From Sphingomonas ginkgonis (lineage in GTDB: Bacteria; Pseudomonadota; Alphaproteobacteria; Sphingomonadales; Sphingomonadaceae): a DNA stretch of 64,000 bases. The number at the start of each line of letters is the position of its first letter. The first letter of the stretch is position 1. The DNA is taken from positions 1,420,501-1,484,500 of the forward strand of contig NZ_RWJF01000001.1 of the NCBI RefSeq assembly GCF_003970925.1, in the 5' to 3' direction. The position numbers and the translations under genes were made by a program. The notes under the pieces are model-generated. The model did not search any database. It saw nothing but the letters and a program-made list of their open reading frames with translations, and was not told where the DNA came from. Of the stretch, positions 36,993-46,224 are shown piece by piece.

Positions 36993-39900
36993 ATGCGCGC
37001 GGTGGTAGTGGCGACGGGCTTGCTGATCGTCGGCAGCCGGGCCGAGGCGGGCGTTTCCTTCTATCCGGTCGCCCCGGACGAGCCGCAGGCGATCGTCGTC
37101 AAGGGTGTCGGCGACGGCCGCGCCGACGACAGCGCCGCGCTCCAGGCCGCGCTCGATGCCGCGCCGAACAAGGCCGGGCACGGGATCGTCTATCTTCCTT
37201 CCGGCCGCTACCGGCTGACGCGAACGATCGTCGTGCCGCCGGGCGTCCGGCTGTACGGAGTCGGCCCGACCCGGCCGGTGCTCTACCTCGCGCCAGCGAC
37301 GCCCGGGTTCCAGACTGGCGTCTCAACCATGGTCGTGTTCGGCGGGGGCGACCAGTACCAGGTCGGCAAGGTGCCGGTGCCGGTGCCGACCGTCGTTCCG
37401 CGCGACCGCATCGTGCGCGACGCCAATTCCGGCACATTCTACTCGTCGATGAGCAATGTCGACGTGCTGATCGGCCGAGGCAATCCGGCGGCGGCGGCGA
37501 TCCGCTTCCGCATGGCCCAGCACGCCTTCCTCAGCCACATGGACTTCGATCTCGGGACCGCCTTCGCCGGCGTCTACCAGGCCGGCAACGTGATGAAGGA
37601 TGTCCACTTCCGCGGCGGGCGCTACGGGATCGTCACCGAGAAGACCTCGCCCGCCTGGCAGTTCACGCTGATCGATTCCAGTTTCGACGGTCAGCGCAGC
37701 GCCGCGATCCGCGAGCATGAGGCGGACCTGACGCTGGTGAACGTGGCGATCCGCCGAACCCCCGTCGGGATCGACATCGACCGCGGCTACAGCGATTCGC
37801 TGTGGGGCAAGAACGTCCGGTTTGAGGACGTGTCGCGGGCGGGGGTGGTGATCTCGCAAGAGAACCGCGTCTTCACGCAGATCGGCTTCGACCAGGCGAG
37901 CGCCGTCCGCACGCCCGTGTTCGCGCGCTTCCGCGACAGCGGGCGGACGGTCGCGGGCAAGGGCCGGTCCTACGCGGTCCGCTCGTTCAGCTACGGGCTC
38001 CACGTCCCCGCGCTGGGGCGAATGGGCGAGTATCGCACACTCGCCGACATCGTGCCTGCGGCGGCGCCCGCGCCGGCGAGCCCCGCGGTTCGCGCGACGC
38101 CGCCGGTCAGCGAGTGGGTGAACGTCCGGACGCTCGGCGCGAAGGGTGATTTCGTCGCCGATGACACCGCCGCGCTGCAGCGTGCGATCGACACCCACCG
38201 CGTGCTCTACTTTCCCGCCGGCTTCTACAAGGTGACCGCCACGCTGCGGCTGCAACCCGACACGGTGCTGATCGGCATGCACCCGGCGCTGGCGCAGCTG
38301 GTCATTCCCGACGAGAACCCGGCCCATTCCGGCGCGGGATCGGTGGTCCCGATCCTCGAGACGCCGCGCGGCGGCGACAACATCCTGTCGGGGATCGGCC
38401 TGTTCACCGGCCGGGTCAACCAGCGCGCCTCGGCGCTGCTGTGGCGCTCGGGCGCGAACAGCCTGGTCGAGGACGTGAAGATCATGGGCGGGGGCGGGAC
38501 CCCGACCGCCGATGCCAAGCCGCTCGGCTCGCTCCAGGCGCGCTCGGGCGATCCGGTCGCCGACGGCCGGATGGACGCGCAATATCCGAGCATCTGGGTG
38601 ACCGACGGCGGCGGCGGCACCTTCACCGACGTGTGGAGCCCCAACACCTTCGCCTCCGCCGGCTTCGCGATCACCGACACCAGCACGCCGGGGCATCTCT
38701 ACGAGGTGTCGGTCGAGCATCATGCGCGCAACGAGTTCGTGCTCGACAATGTGCAGAACTGGGAGTTCCTCGCGCCGCAGACCGAGCAGGAGGTCGCCGA
38801 CGGCCCCGACGCGGTGTCGTTCGAGATCCGCAACTCGCGCAACCTGCTGCTTGCCAACTACCATGCCTATCGCGTGACCCGCAGCTACCACCCGGCGCCG
38901 ATGGCGGTGAAGCTCTTTCACTCCACCGACCTGCGCTTCCGCAACGTCCATGTGAACGCCGAGAGCGGCTACGCCTCGTGCGACGACGAGGGCTGCGGGA
39001 CCTTCCTGCGCGCGAGCAAATATCCGTTCGAGAATGTCATCGACGACCAGACCAGCGGCGCCAAGCTGCGCGAGCGGGAGTTCGCCGCGCTCGACGTCAC
39101 CGCCGCGCCGCCGCCGGCGGAGCCGCCGTCGGGGACGCCCGAGCCGCGCCGGCTGGCGGGCGACTTCTTCTCCATCTCGGGGGCGGCGGTCAGTGCCGAC
39201 GGAACCCTCTACTTCATCGACCGCCGCTTCCAGCGCATCTACAAATGGACAGAGATGCGCGGGCTCGAGATGGTGCGCGACCATTCGCTCGACCCGGTGA
39301 ACCTGGCCGTTGACCGGTCTGGCCACCTGCTGGTCCTGTCGTCGCTCGGCGCCAAGGGGGCGGTCTATTCCTTCGATCCCAACGGTCCCCGCACCGACTA
39401 TCAGCTGATCCGCCCGACCCCCGCCGGCGCGGCTCCAGGATCGCGCACGTTGCTGCCGGTGAACTGGTGGGTGAACGGCGAATTCCGGGACCAGCTCGAC
39501 CAGCGCAGCTACGCGTTCACCACCATGGCCCAACTGTTCGCGGCGGAGGCGGGCACGCCCAAGGCGATGCACTATGTCTCGCCCGACGGGAGCATCGCGC
39601 TGCCGGCCTTCCGCGTCTGGCAGCAGGGCCCGACCGACCATGTCGGCTGGCGCTGGTCGGACGCGCTCAACGCCAACGGCTTCGTCAGCGGGGCGGTCGG
39701 CGACCGGGTCTATGTCACCAACGGCTCGGAGAACCTGACCTACAGCGGCAGGATCGCGGCCGGAGGCACGCTCGGCGACTTGCGGCCCTTCGCCGATCGC
39801 GGCGGCGAAAGTGTCGCGGCGGGCCCCGACGGACGGGTCTATGTCGCGAACGGGCAGGTGTTCGTCTACGACGCGAGCGGGCGGAGCAGCGGGCGCATCG

Positions 39901-39998
39901 ACGTTCCCGAGCGGCCCACGCAGCTGATCTTCGGCGGGGCGGACGGGCGCACCCTGTTCATCCTCACCCACCACACGCTGTACGCCGCCCGGACCTGA
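36993..39998 (+). CDS. Exported double beta-helix protein with C-terminal propeller-like domain (paralogue A)
   Basis: 1001-residue secreted protein. Signal peptide about residues 1-19. Two Pectate_lyase_3-type right-handed beta-helix units start at about residue 30 (VGDGRADDSAALQAALD, then YLPSGRYRLTRTI) and about 371 (VRTLGAKGDFVADDTAALQ). Tandem helices of this type are the architecture of GH55 beta-1,3-glucanases. From about residue 715 a repeat-rich region (DGTLYFIDRRFQRIYKW, PDGRVYVANGQVFVYD) looks like an SMP-30-like propeller. GGGAGAAGG precedes the ATG. Polysaccharide cleavage is likely; substrate and catalytic residues are unassigned. Confidence 0.82.
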   Translation: MRAVVVATGLLIVGSRAEAGVSFYPVAPDEPQAIVVKGVGDGRADDSAALQAALDAAPNKAGHGIVYLPSGRYRLTRTIVVPPGVRLYGVGPTRPVLYLAPATPGFQTGVSTMVVFGGGDQYQVGKVPVPVPTVVPRDRIVRDANSGTFYSSMSNVDVLIGRGNPAAAAIRFRMAQHAFLSHMDFDLGTAFAGVYQAGNVMKDVHFRGGRYGIVTEKTSPAWQFTLIDSSFDGQRSAAIREHEADLTLVNVAIRRTPVGIDIDRGYSDSLWGKNVRFEDVSRAGVVISQENRVFTQIGFDQASAVRTPVFARFRDSGRTVAGKGRSYAVRSFSYGLHVPALGRMGEYRTLADIVPAAAPAPASPAVRATPPVSEWVNVRTLGAKGDFVADDTAALQRAIDTHRVLYFPAGFYKVTATLRLQPDTVLIGMHPALAQLVIPDENPAHSGAGSVVPILETPRGGDNILSGIGLFTGRVNQRASALLWRSGANSLVEDVKIMGGGGTPTADAKPLGSLQARSGDPVADGRMDAQYPSIWVTDGGGGTFTDVWSPNTFASAGFAITDTSTPGHLYEVSVEHHARNEFVLDNVQNWEFLAPQTEQEVADGPDAVSFEIRNSRNLLLANYHAYRVTRSYHPAPMAVKLFHSTDLRFRNVHVNAESGYASCDDEGCGTFLRASKYPFENVIDDQTSGAKLREREFAALDVTAAPPPAEPPSGTPEPRRLAGDFFSISGAAVSADGTLYFIDRRFQRIYKWTEMRGLEMVRDHSLDPVNLAVDRSGHLLVLSSLGAKGAVYSFDPNGPRTDYQLIRPTPAGAAPGSRTLLPVNWWVNGEFRDQLDQRSYAFTTMAQLFAAEAGTPKAMHYVSPDGSIALPAFRVWQQGPTDHVGWRWSDALNANGFVSGAVGDRVYVTNGSENLTYSGRIAAGGTLGDLRPFADRGGESVAAGPDGRVYVANGQVFVYDASGRSSGRIDVPERPTQLIFGGADGRTLFILTHHTLYAART

Positions 39999-40107
39999 CC
40001 AGCCCGCGACTTTGGTCGTGGGTGTCGCGGTTGGGGCGATGCACTATCCCGGCGGAAGGGGCCAATCCGACCGGACTGGCCAGTTCATATTTCAGGGGGC
40101 TGCAAAT

Positions 40108-43100
40108 ATGCCGATCACCGCACCGCATCGTCGCCGCGCCATGCTGGCGAGCGCCAGCATCCTTGCCGTCGCCGCGATCTCCGCTCCGGCGTCCGCGCAG
40201 ACGATCACCCCGCAGGGCAGCGCAACGGTGCCCGTGACGACTCAGTCGGCCGATCCGGCAGCGCCGCCGCAGCTGGTCGCGCCGGCCGCGCCGACCCGTC
40301 CCACGTCTTCGGACGAGATTATCGTTACGGGTTCGCGCATCCAGACCAGCGGCTTCACCGCGCCGACCCCGAGCACGATCATCGGCCAGGACCAGATCCT
40401 GAAGAACGCCCAGCCGAACATCTTCAACACGATTGCGCAGCTGCCCTCGTTGCAGGGATCGACCGGCGTCGCCACCGGTACCTTCAGCACCTCGAGCGGC
40501 CAGCAGGGGCTGAGCTCCTTCTCCCTGCGCGGGCTCGGCACGATCCGTACGCTGACCCTGCTCGACGGTCAGCGGGTCGTCGGCGCGAACGTGACCGGCG
40601 TTCCCGACATCAGCATGTTTCCGCAGCTGCTGATCAAGCGCGTGGACATCGTCAACGGCGGTGCGTCGGCGTCCTACGGTTCCGACGCGGTCGGCGGCGT
40701 GGTCAACTTCATCACCGATACCCGCTTCGTCGGCCTGCGCGGCAACGTCCAGGGCGGGATCACCAACTACGGCGACGACAAGCAGGGGCTGGCGCAGCTC
40801 GCCTGGGGCGGCGCCTTCGCGCACGATCGGCTGCACGTCATCCTCAGCGGCGAATATGACGACGAGCAGGGAGTCGGCGCCGGCGACTTCGGGATCGACC
40901 TGGCGAAGAGCCGCGACTGGCACCGTGCGACCACGCTGGTCAACACTGGCATCACCAACAACGGGTTGCCGCAGTATCTCTACCGCGATTACGCGCAGCC
41001 GTTCCAGTACGCGAAATACGGGTTGATCAGCGCCGGCCCGCTGCAGGGCATCGCGTTCGACGCCAACGGCGTCCCGTTCAACTTCCAGTATGGCTCGAAC
41101 GGCGTTCCCCAGCGCAACAACAACAGCGGCAACGTCACCGGCTGCTTCGTCGGCTTCTGCGTCGGCGGCGACTTGTCGGGCGCGGTCGGCTCGGGCGCGT
41201 CACTCAAGTCAGCGCTGAAGCGGGCCGACGGCTACTCGCGCATCGGCTTCGACTTCGCGCCCGACAACGAGATCTACCTGACGACCAACATTGCGCAGGT
41301 GAAGACCAGCAACCAGCCCAATCCGGGCGCAGCGAAGACCGGGCTCACCATCCAGTGCGCCAACCCGTTCGTGCCGCTATCGATCAAGCAGCAGTGCGCA
41401 ACCGCGGGGATCACCAGCTTCCAGTTCGGAACCAGCAACGCCGAGCTGCCGAACATCAAGGTCCACACGGACCGCCGCCAATATCGCTTCGTCGGCGGTC
41501 TCAAGGGCAAGCTGGGATCGGGACCGAGCAACTGGCGCTACGACGCCTATTACGAGCATGGGCTCAACATCACCGACATCAATGTCGACAACATCACGCT
41601 GACCCCCCGCTTCAACGCCGCGATCCAGGCGATCAATCTCAACGGCCAGATCGTCTGCGCCAACGCGGCGGCGCGCGCGTCGGGCTGCGTTCCGCTCAAC
41701 CTGTTCGCCGGGAACGCGCTGCCGAGCGCCGCGACGCTGGCCTATATCGCGCCCGAAGCCGGACCGTTCCAGCACACCAAGCAGACGCAGGACGTGGCCT
41801 CGATCGCCTTCTCGGGCGAGCCGCTGAAGCTGTGGGCGGGACCGCTCTCGCTGGCCTTCGGCGCGGAGTGGCGGCGCGAGTTCTACCGGGTCAACGCCGA
41901 CCCCTATGGCGCGGGCGTCACCACCATCAGCCCGAACGACAGCGACTATCCCGCCGACCCGCTGCTGAACACGGTCAACGGCAGCAACTGGTACGCCGGC
42001 AACTACAAGAACGGACGCGGCCGCTACACCGTGTACGAAGGCTTCGCCGAGATGAACCTGCCGCTGTGGGACAATCAGGCGATCGGCCGGGCCAATTTCA
42101 ACGCCGCCGCCCGGCGCACCCACTACAGCACGTCGGGCACAATCTGGGCGTGGAAGCTGGGCGGTACCTGGCAGACACCCTGGTCGGGGATCCGCTTCCG
42201 CGGCGTCACCTCGCGCGACATCCGCGCGCCGAACCTGTCAGAACTGTTCGCGGCGCCGGTGACGACGACCGTCCCCAACTTCACCGACCCGTTTACCAAC
42301 ACCCAGGTTTCAATCATCCAGAGCACGATCGGCAACTCGGCGCTGCGGCCCGAGACGGCGCGCGATACCGAGCTGGGCGTGGTGCTGTCACGGCCGGCCT
42401 GGCTGCCCGGCTTCAGCGTCTCGGTCGACTATTACCACATCAAGCTGAAGGACGTGATCTCGAGCCTGTCGGCGCAGCAGATCGTCAATCTCTGCTTCGC
42501 CGGCGACCCGACTACCTGCGGCGCCTTCAACCTGCACAACACAACGGGGCCGAACTTCGTCAACGTTCAATCCTTCAACCTGGCTTCGTGGGTCACCAGC
42601 GGGCTGAACATCGAGGCGAGCTATCAGTGGAACCGGCCGCTCGGGCTGCCCGGCAACTTCACCGTCCGCGCGCTCGGGACCCATATCTACAAGTTCATCG
42701 TCAACGCGGGCATCCCCAACACCATTCCGAACGACCAAGCCGGCGTGAACACCGGCGCGACGCCGGACTGGAAGTGGCTGGCGATCCAGAGCTACACGAC
42801 CGACAAGTTCAGCCTGACCGCGCAGGAGCGCTGGTTCAGCGATGGCGTGTTCGGCCACCAGTATGTCGTCTGCCAGACGGGCTGCCCGGTTTCGACGGTG
42901 AACAATCCCACCATCGACTTCAACAAGATGAAGGGTGCCTTCTACCTGGACGTCGGCGGCTCCTATAACCTCAACCGCAACTTCACCGCCTTCTTCAAGG
43001 TCGACAATGTGTTCGATCATGACCCGGCGCCGGCGCCCCAGACCAACACCGGGCTGGACGTGAACCCGGCGCTCTACGACACGCTCGGCCGGATCTACCG

Positions 43101-43125
43101 CGTCGGTCTGCGCTTCAATTTCTGA
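40108..43125 (+). CDS. TonB-dependent outer-membrane receptor
   Basis: 1005-residue receptor. Signal peptide about 1-31 (ending APASAQ), a TonB box-like DEIIVTGSRI, a plug domain (FSLRGLGTIRTLTLLDGQRVV, then SASYGSDAVGGVVNFIT) and a 22-strand-type barrel ending in the terminal Phe RVGLRFNF. No SusD partner is present, as is usual in sphingomonads. It sits between the two beta-helix paralogues, so it probably imports the oligosaccharides they release. I start at ATG 40108, behind AGGGGG and directly at the signal peptide. Confidence 0.94.
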   Translation: MPITAPHRRRAMLASASILAVAAISAPASAQTITPQGSATVPVTTQSADPAAPPQLVAPAAPTRPTSSDEIIVTGSRIQTSGFTAPTPSTIIGQDQILKNAQPNIFNTIAQLPSLQGSTGVATGTFSTSSGQQGLSSFSLRGLGTIRTLTLLDGQRVVGANVTGVPDISMFPQLLIKRVDIVNGGASASYGSDAVGGVVNFITDTRFVGLRGNVQGGITNYGDDKQGLAQLAWGGAFAHDRLHVILSGEYDDEQGVGAGDFGIDLAKSRDWHRATTLVNTGITNNGLPQYLYRDYAQPFQYAKYGLISAGPLQGIAFDANGVPFNFQYGSNGVPQRNNNSGNVTGCFVGFCVGGDLSGAVGSGASLKSALKRADGYSRIGFDFAPDNEIYLTTNIAQVKTSNQPNPGAAKTGLTIQCANPFVPLSIKQQCATAGITSFQFGTSNAELPNIKVHTDRRQYRFVGGLKGKLGSGPSNWRYDAYYEHGLNITDINVDNITLTPRFNAAIQAINLNGQIVCANAAARASGCVPLNLFAGNALPSAATLAYIAPEAGPFQHTKQTQDVASIAFSGEPLKLWAGPLSLAFGAEWRREFYRVNADPYGAGVTTISPNDSDYPADPLLNTVNGSNWYAGNYKNGRGRYTVYEGFAEMNLPLWDNQAIGRANFNAAARRTHYSTSGTIWAWKLGGTWQTPWSGIRFRGVTSRDIRAPNLSELFAAPVTTTVPNFTDPFTNTQVSIIQSTIGNSALRPETARDTELGVVLSRPAWLPGFSVSVDYYHIKLKDVISSLSAQQIVNLCFAGDPTTCGAFNLHNTTGPNFVNVQSFNLASWVTSGLNIEASYQWNRPLGLPGNFTVRALGTHIYKFIVNAGIPNTIPNDQAGVNTGATPDWKWLAIQSYTTDKFSLTAQERWFSDGVFGHQYVVCQTGCPVSTVNNPTIDFNKMKGAFYLDVGGSYNLNRNFTAFFKVDNVFDHDPAPAPQTNTGLDVNPALYDTLGRIYRVGLRFNF

Positions 43126-43152
43126 CCGCGTGACGTAAGGACAGGAGGCGGG

Positions 43153-46100
43153 GTGACGGGAAGGGTGAGCGTGGGTCGAGTGGCAGGAAGCATCGCCGTC
43201 GCGGTCCTCGCCGCTGGAACCCTGTGCGTGCAGGCTGGGCCAGCCCTAGCCTCGCCGTCGGTGCTGACCAGCCTTCCGGACGACCCCCGCGCAGTGCGAG
43301 TGGCCGGGGTGGGCAACGGGGTCGCGGACGACAGCGGAGCGATCCAGCAGGCGATCGACCAGGCGGCGAGCCGGGGCGGGGGCGGGATCGTGTTCCTCCC
43401 GGCCGGCCGCTACCGGATCAGCCGGACGATCCTGCTGTGGCCCGGCGTCCGGCTGCTCGGCATCGGCAAGCGGCGGCCGACGCTGGTCCTCGGCGACCAT
43501 ACGCCCGGCTTCCAGCAGGGGATCGCCAACATGGTGATCTTCGCCGGCGCGCGTCCCGGGAGCGAAACCAGTCCGCGTCGCCCTGTCCCGTTCCCGCCGC
43601 CCGGCAGTGTTCCGTTCGACAAGGATCTTGCCGACGCCAATCCCGGCACCTTCTACTCGGCGCTCAGCAACATCGATTTCCGCATCGGGGCGGGGAACCC
43701 GGCGGCGGCGGCGATCCGCTTCCACTCGGCCCAACATAGCTTCGTCAGCCACGCCGACTTCGATCTCGGCTCGGGGTTTGCCGGCCTCTATCAGGTCGGC
43801 AATGCGGGCGAGGACCTCCATTTCCGCGGCGGCCGCTACGGCATCGTCACCGAGAAGCCCTCGCCGGCGTGGGGCTTCGCGCTGGTCGACTCCAGCTTCG
43901 AGGGGCAGCGTGACGCGGCGATCCGCGAGCATGAGGCGGGGCTGACCCTGCTCAACGTCAGCTTCCGCGACACGCCGGTCGGGATCGAGGTCGATCGCGG
44001 CTACGGCGACTGGCTGTTCGGCAAGGGCGTCCGCTTCGACCGGGTCGCCTCGGCCGGAGTGGTCATCTCCAACGAGAAGAATGTCTACACCCAGGTCGGC
44101 TTCGAGGATGTCGTCGCCACCGGCACGCCCAACTTCGTCCGCTATCGCGACAGCGGGAGGGTCGAAGCGGCCCCGGCCCGCACCTATCGGGTGGCCTCGT
44201 TCAGCTACGGCCTGACCCTTCCGTCGCCGACGGGAGAGGGCGAGTACAAGAGCCTGTTCCGTGCCGAGCCAATGGCGAGCCGGCCGCGTCCTGTCGCCCC
44301 CGTTCTCCGCCCGCTCCCGCCACCCTCGACCTGGGCGAACGTCCGTACGCTTGGGGCCAAGGGCGACGACCGGACCGATGACCGTGCCGCGATCCAGGCG
44401 GCCATCGACGCCCACCGCGTGGTCTATTTCCCCGCCGGCTTCTACCGGGTCAGCGATACGCTGCGGCTGCGCCATGACAGCGTCCTCATCGGGCTCCATC
44501 CCGGCCTCACCCAGATCCTGCTGCCCGAGCATGCGCCTGCCTTCCAGGGTCTCGGCACCCCGCGCCCGCTGCTGCAGTCGGCGAAAGGCGGCGACGCGAT
44601 CGTCAGCGGGCTTGGGCTCGCCACTGGCGGCACCAATCCGCGCGCGACCGGCCTCTACTGGATGGCGGGGGAACGGTCCCAGATCAGCGACGTCAAGTTC
44701 CAAGGCGGGCACGGCACCGACCTGTTCGACGGAACCCGCTTCAATCCCTACGACGCGACCGCCAGCGGGGATCCCGACCCGGCCAAGCGCTGGGGCGGGC
44801 AATATGCCAGCCTGTGGGTGACCAACGGAGGCGGCGGCACCATCTTCAACGTCTGGAGCCCCAACACCTACGCCGACCCGGGCATCTACGTTTCCGACAC
44901 CAGCACGCCCGGGCGCATCATCCAGGCCTCGGTCGAACATCATGTCCGCACCGAGTTCGCCTTCAACCGGGCCGCGAACTGGGAGCTGTTCACCCCGCAG
45001 ACCGAGGAGGAGGCGGGCGAGGGGCTCGACACCGTCGGGCTGTCGATCCGAGACTCCCGCAACCTGCTGATCGCCAATTACCACGGCTATCGGGTGACCC
45101 GCACCCGCCAGCCTGCGCCGGCCGCGGTGGTCGTCGCCAACTCGACCGACATCCGCTTTCGCAACATGCATGTGAACGGGGAGAGCGGGGTCGGCACCTG
45201 CGATCCGGTGGGCTGCTTCACCTTCCTTCGCCTGACTCGGTTCCCGTCCGAGAATGCGATCCGCGACCTCACCCGCGGAATCGACGTGCGCGAGCGTGAG
45301 TTCGCGGTCCTCGACCTGACGGGCGAGCCGGCGCCCGTCCAGCCGCCGGCGGTGACAACCGCCCGTATCGACAAGCTGGCCGACGGCTTCTTCTCGATCG
45401 GCGGTGCGGTCGCCGCACCCGATGGCACCCTCTACTTCGCCGACCGGCACCGCCAGAAGATCTATGCCTGGTCCGAGGCGCGCCGGCTGGAGATCGTCCG
45501 CGACCAGCCGCTCGACCCGCTCAACCTCGCGATGGACCGCAGCGGCAACCTCCTTGTCCAGGCCGTGAGCGGGCGACAGGGCTCGGTCTACAGCTTCCGC
45601 CCGGGCAGCCCCGACAGCGAACTCACCCCGATCCCCGCTACGCCCGCGGTGCCGCACCCGGGCGCGGTCGTCGCGCTGCCGGCGAACTGGTGGGCGAATG
45701 GAGAATTCAGAGACCAGCTCGATCCCGCCACTAACCGGTATCCGACGCTGGCCGAGCTGTTCGCGCGTGAGCTCGCGACGCCGACCGAGCGCGAATATGT
45801 CTCGCCCGACGGCTCGGTGGTAATCCCCGCCTTCCGGGTAGTCGAGCAGGGGCCGCCCGATTACCGGGCGATGCGCTTCTCGCACGCGCTCGACAGCTAC
45901 GGCTTCGTCGCTGCGATGCCTGGCGCCGAGGTGCTGGTGACCAGCGGGGCGGAGAACCGGACCTATGCCGGCCGGGTCGGGCCCAAGGGAACGATCACCG
46001 ACCTTCGGCCGATCGCCAATCGGGGCGGCGAAAGCGTCGTCGCCGGGCCCGATGGCCGCATCTACGTCGCCAACGGGCAGATCTACATGTTCAGCCGTGA

Positions 46101-46224
46101 CGGGCAGCCGCTCGGCCGGATCGACCTTCCCGAACGGCCGCTGCAGCTGATCTTCGGCGGCAGCGGCAACCGCACACTGTACGCCCTCTCGCATCGCTCG
46201 CTCTACGCGGTGCGCCTGCCATGA
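43153..46224 (+). CDS. Exported double beta-helix protein with C-terminal propeller-like domain (paralogue B)
   Basis: 1023-residue paralogue of the protein encoded at 36993. A signal peptide ends near AGPALAS. The first beta-helix unit (VGNGVADDSGAIQQAID, then FLPAGRYRISRTI) and the second (VRTLGAKGDDRTDDRAAIQ) are followed by shared blocks such as SRNLLIANYHGYRVTR and NWWANGEFRDQLD and by the same C-terminal propeller-like region. The two copies are clearly homologous but well diverged, so the duplication is not recent. It follows the receptor by 27 bp and overlaps the MFS gene by 4 bp. Confidence 0.82.
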   Translation: MTGRVSVGRVAGSIAVAVLAAGTLCVQAGPALASPSVLTSLPDDPRAVRVAGVGNGVADDSGAIQQAIDQAASRGGGGIVFLPAGRYRISRTILLWPGVRLLGIGKRRPTLVLGDHTPGFQQGIANMVIFAGARPGSETSPRRPVPFPPPGSVPFDKDLADANPGTFYSALSNIDFRIGAGNPAAAAIRFHSAQHSFVSHADFDLGSGFAGLYQVGNAGEDLHFRGGRYGIVTEKPSPAWGFALVDSSFEGQRDAAIREHEAGLTLLNVSFRDTPVGIEVDRGYGDWLFGKGVRFDRVASAGVVISNEKNVYTQVGFEDVVATGTPNFVRYRDSGRVEAAPARTYRVASFSYGLTLPSPTGEGEYKSLFRAEPMASRPRPVAPVLRPLPPPSTWANVRTLGAKGDDRTDDRAAIQAAIDAHRVVYFPAGFYRVSDTLRLRHDSVLIGLHPGLTQILLPEHAPAFQGLGTPRPLLQSAKGGDAIVSGLGLATGGTNPRATGLYWMAGERSQISDVKFQGGHGTDLFDGTRFNPYDATASGDPDPAKRWGGQYASLWVTNGGGGTIFNVWSPNTYADPGIYVSDTSTPGRIIQASVEHHVRTEFAFNRAANWELFTPQTEEEAGEGLDTVGLSIRDSRNLLIANYHGYRVTRTRQPAPAAVVVANSTDIRFRNMHVNGESGVGTCDPVGCFTFLRLTRFPSENAIRDLTRGIDVREREFAVLDLTGEPAPVQPPAVTTARIDKLADGFFSIGGAVAAPDGTLYFADRHRQKIYAWSEARRLEIVRDQPLDPLNLAMDRSGNLLVQAVSGRQGSVYSFRPGSPDSELTPIPATPAVPHPGAVVALPANWWANGEFRDQLDPATNRYPTLAELFARELATPTEREYVSPDGSVVIPAFRVVEQGPPDYRAMRFSHALDSYGFVAAMPGAEVLVTSGAENRTYAGRVGPKGTITDLRPIANRGGESVVAGPDGRIYVANGQIYMFSRDGQPLGRIDLPERPLQLIFGGSGNRTLYALSHRSLYAVRLP

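Noticed and set aside
37323..39974. 883-residue reverse open frame opposite beta-helix paralogue A
   Set aside because: The repeated Asp/Gly pattern of the real protein produces an Arg/Val/Asp shadow. The sense protein has a signal peptide and conserved domains.
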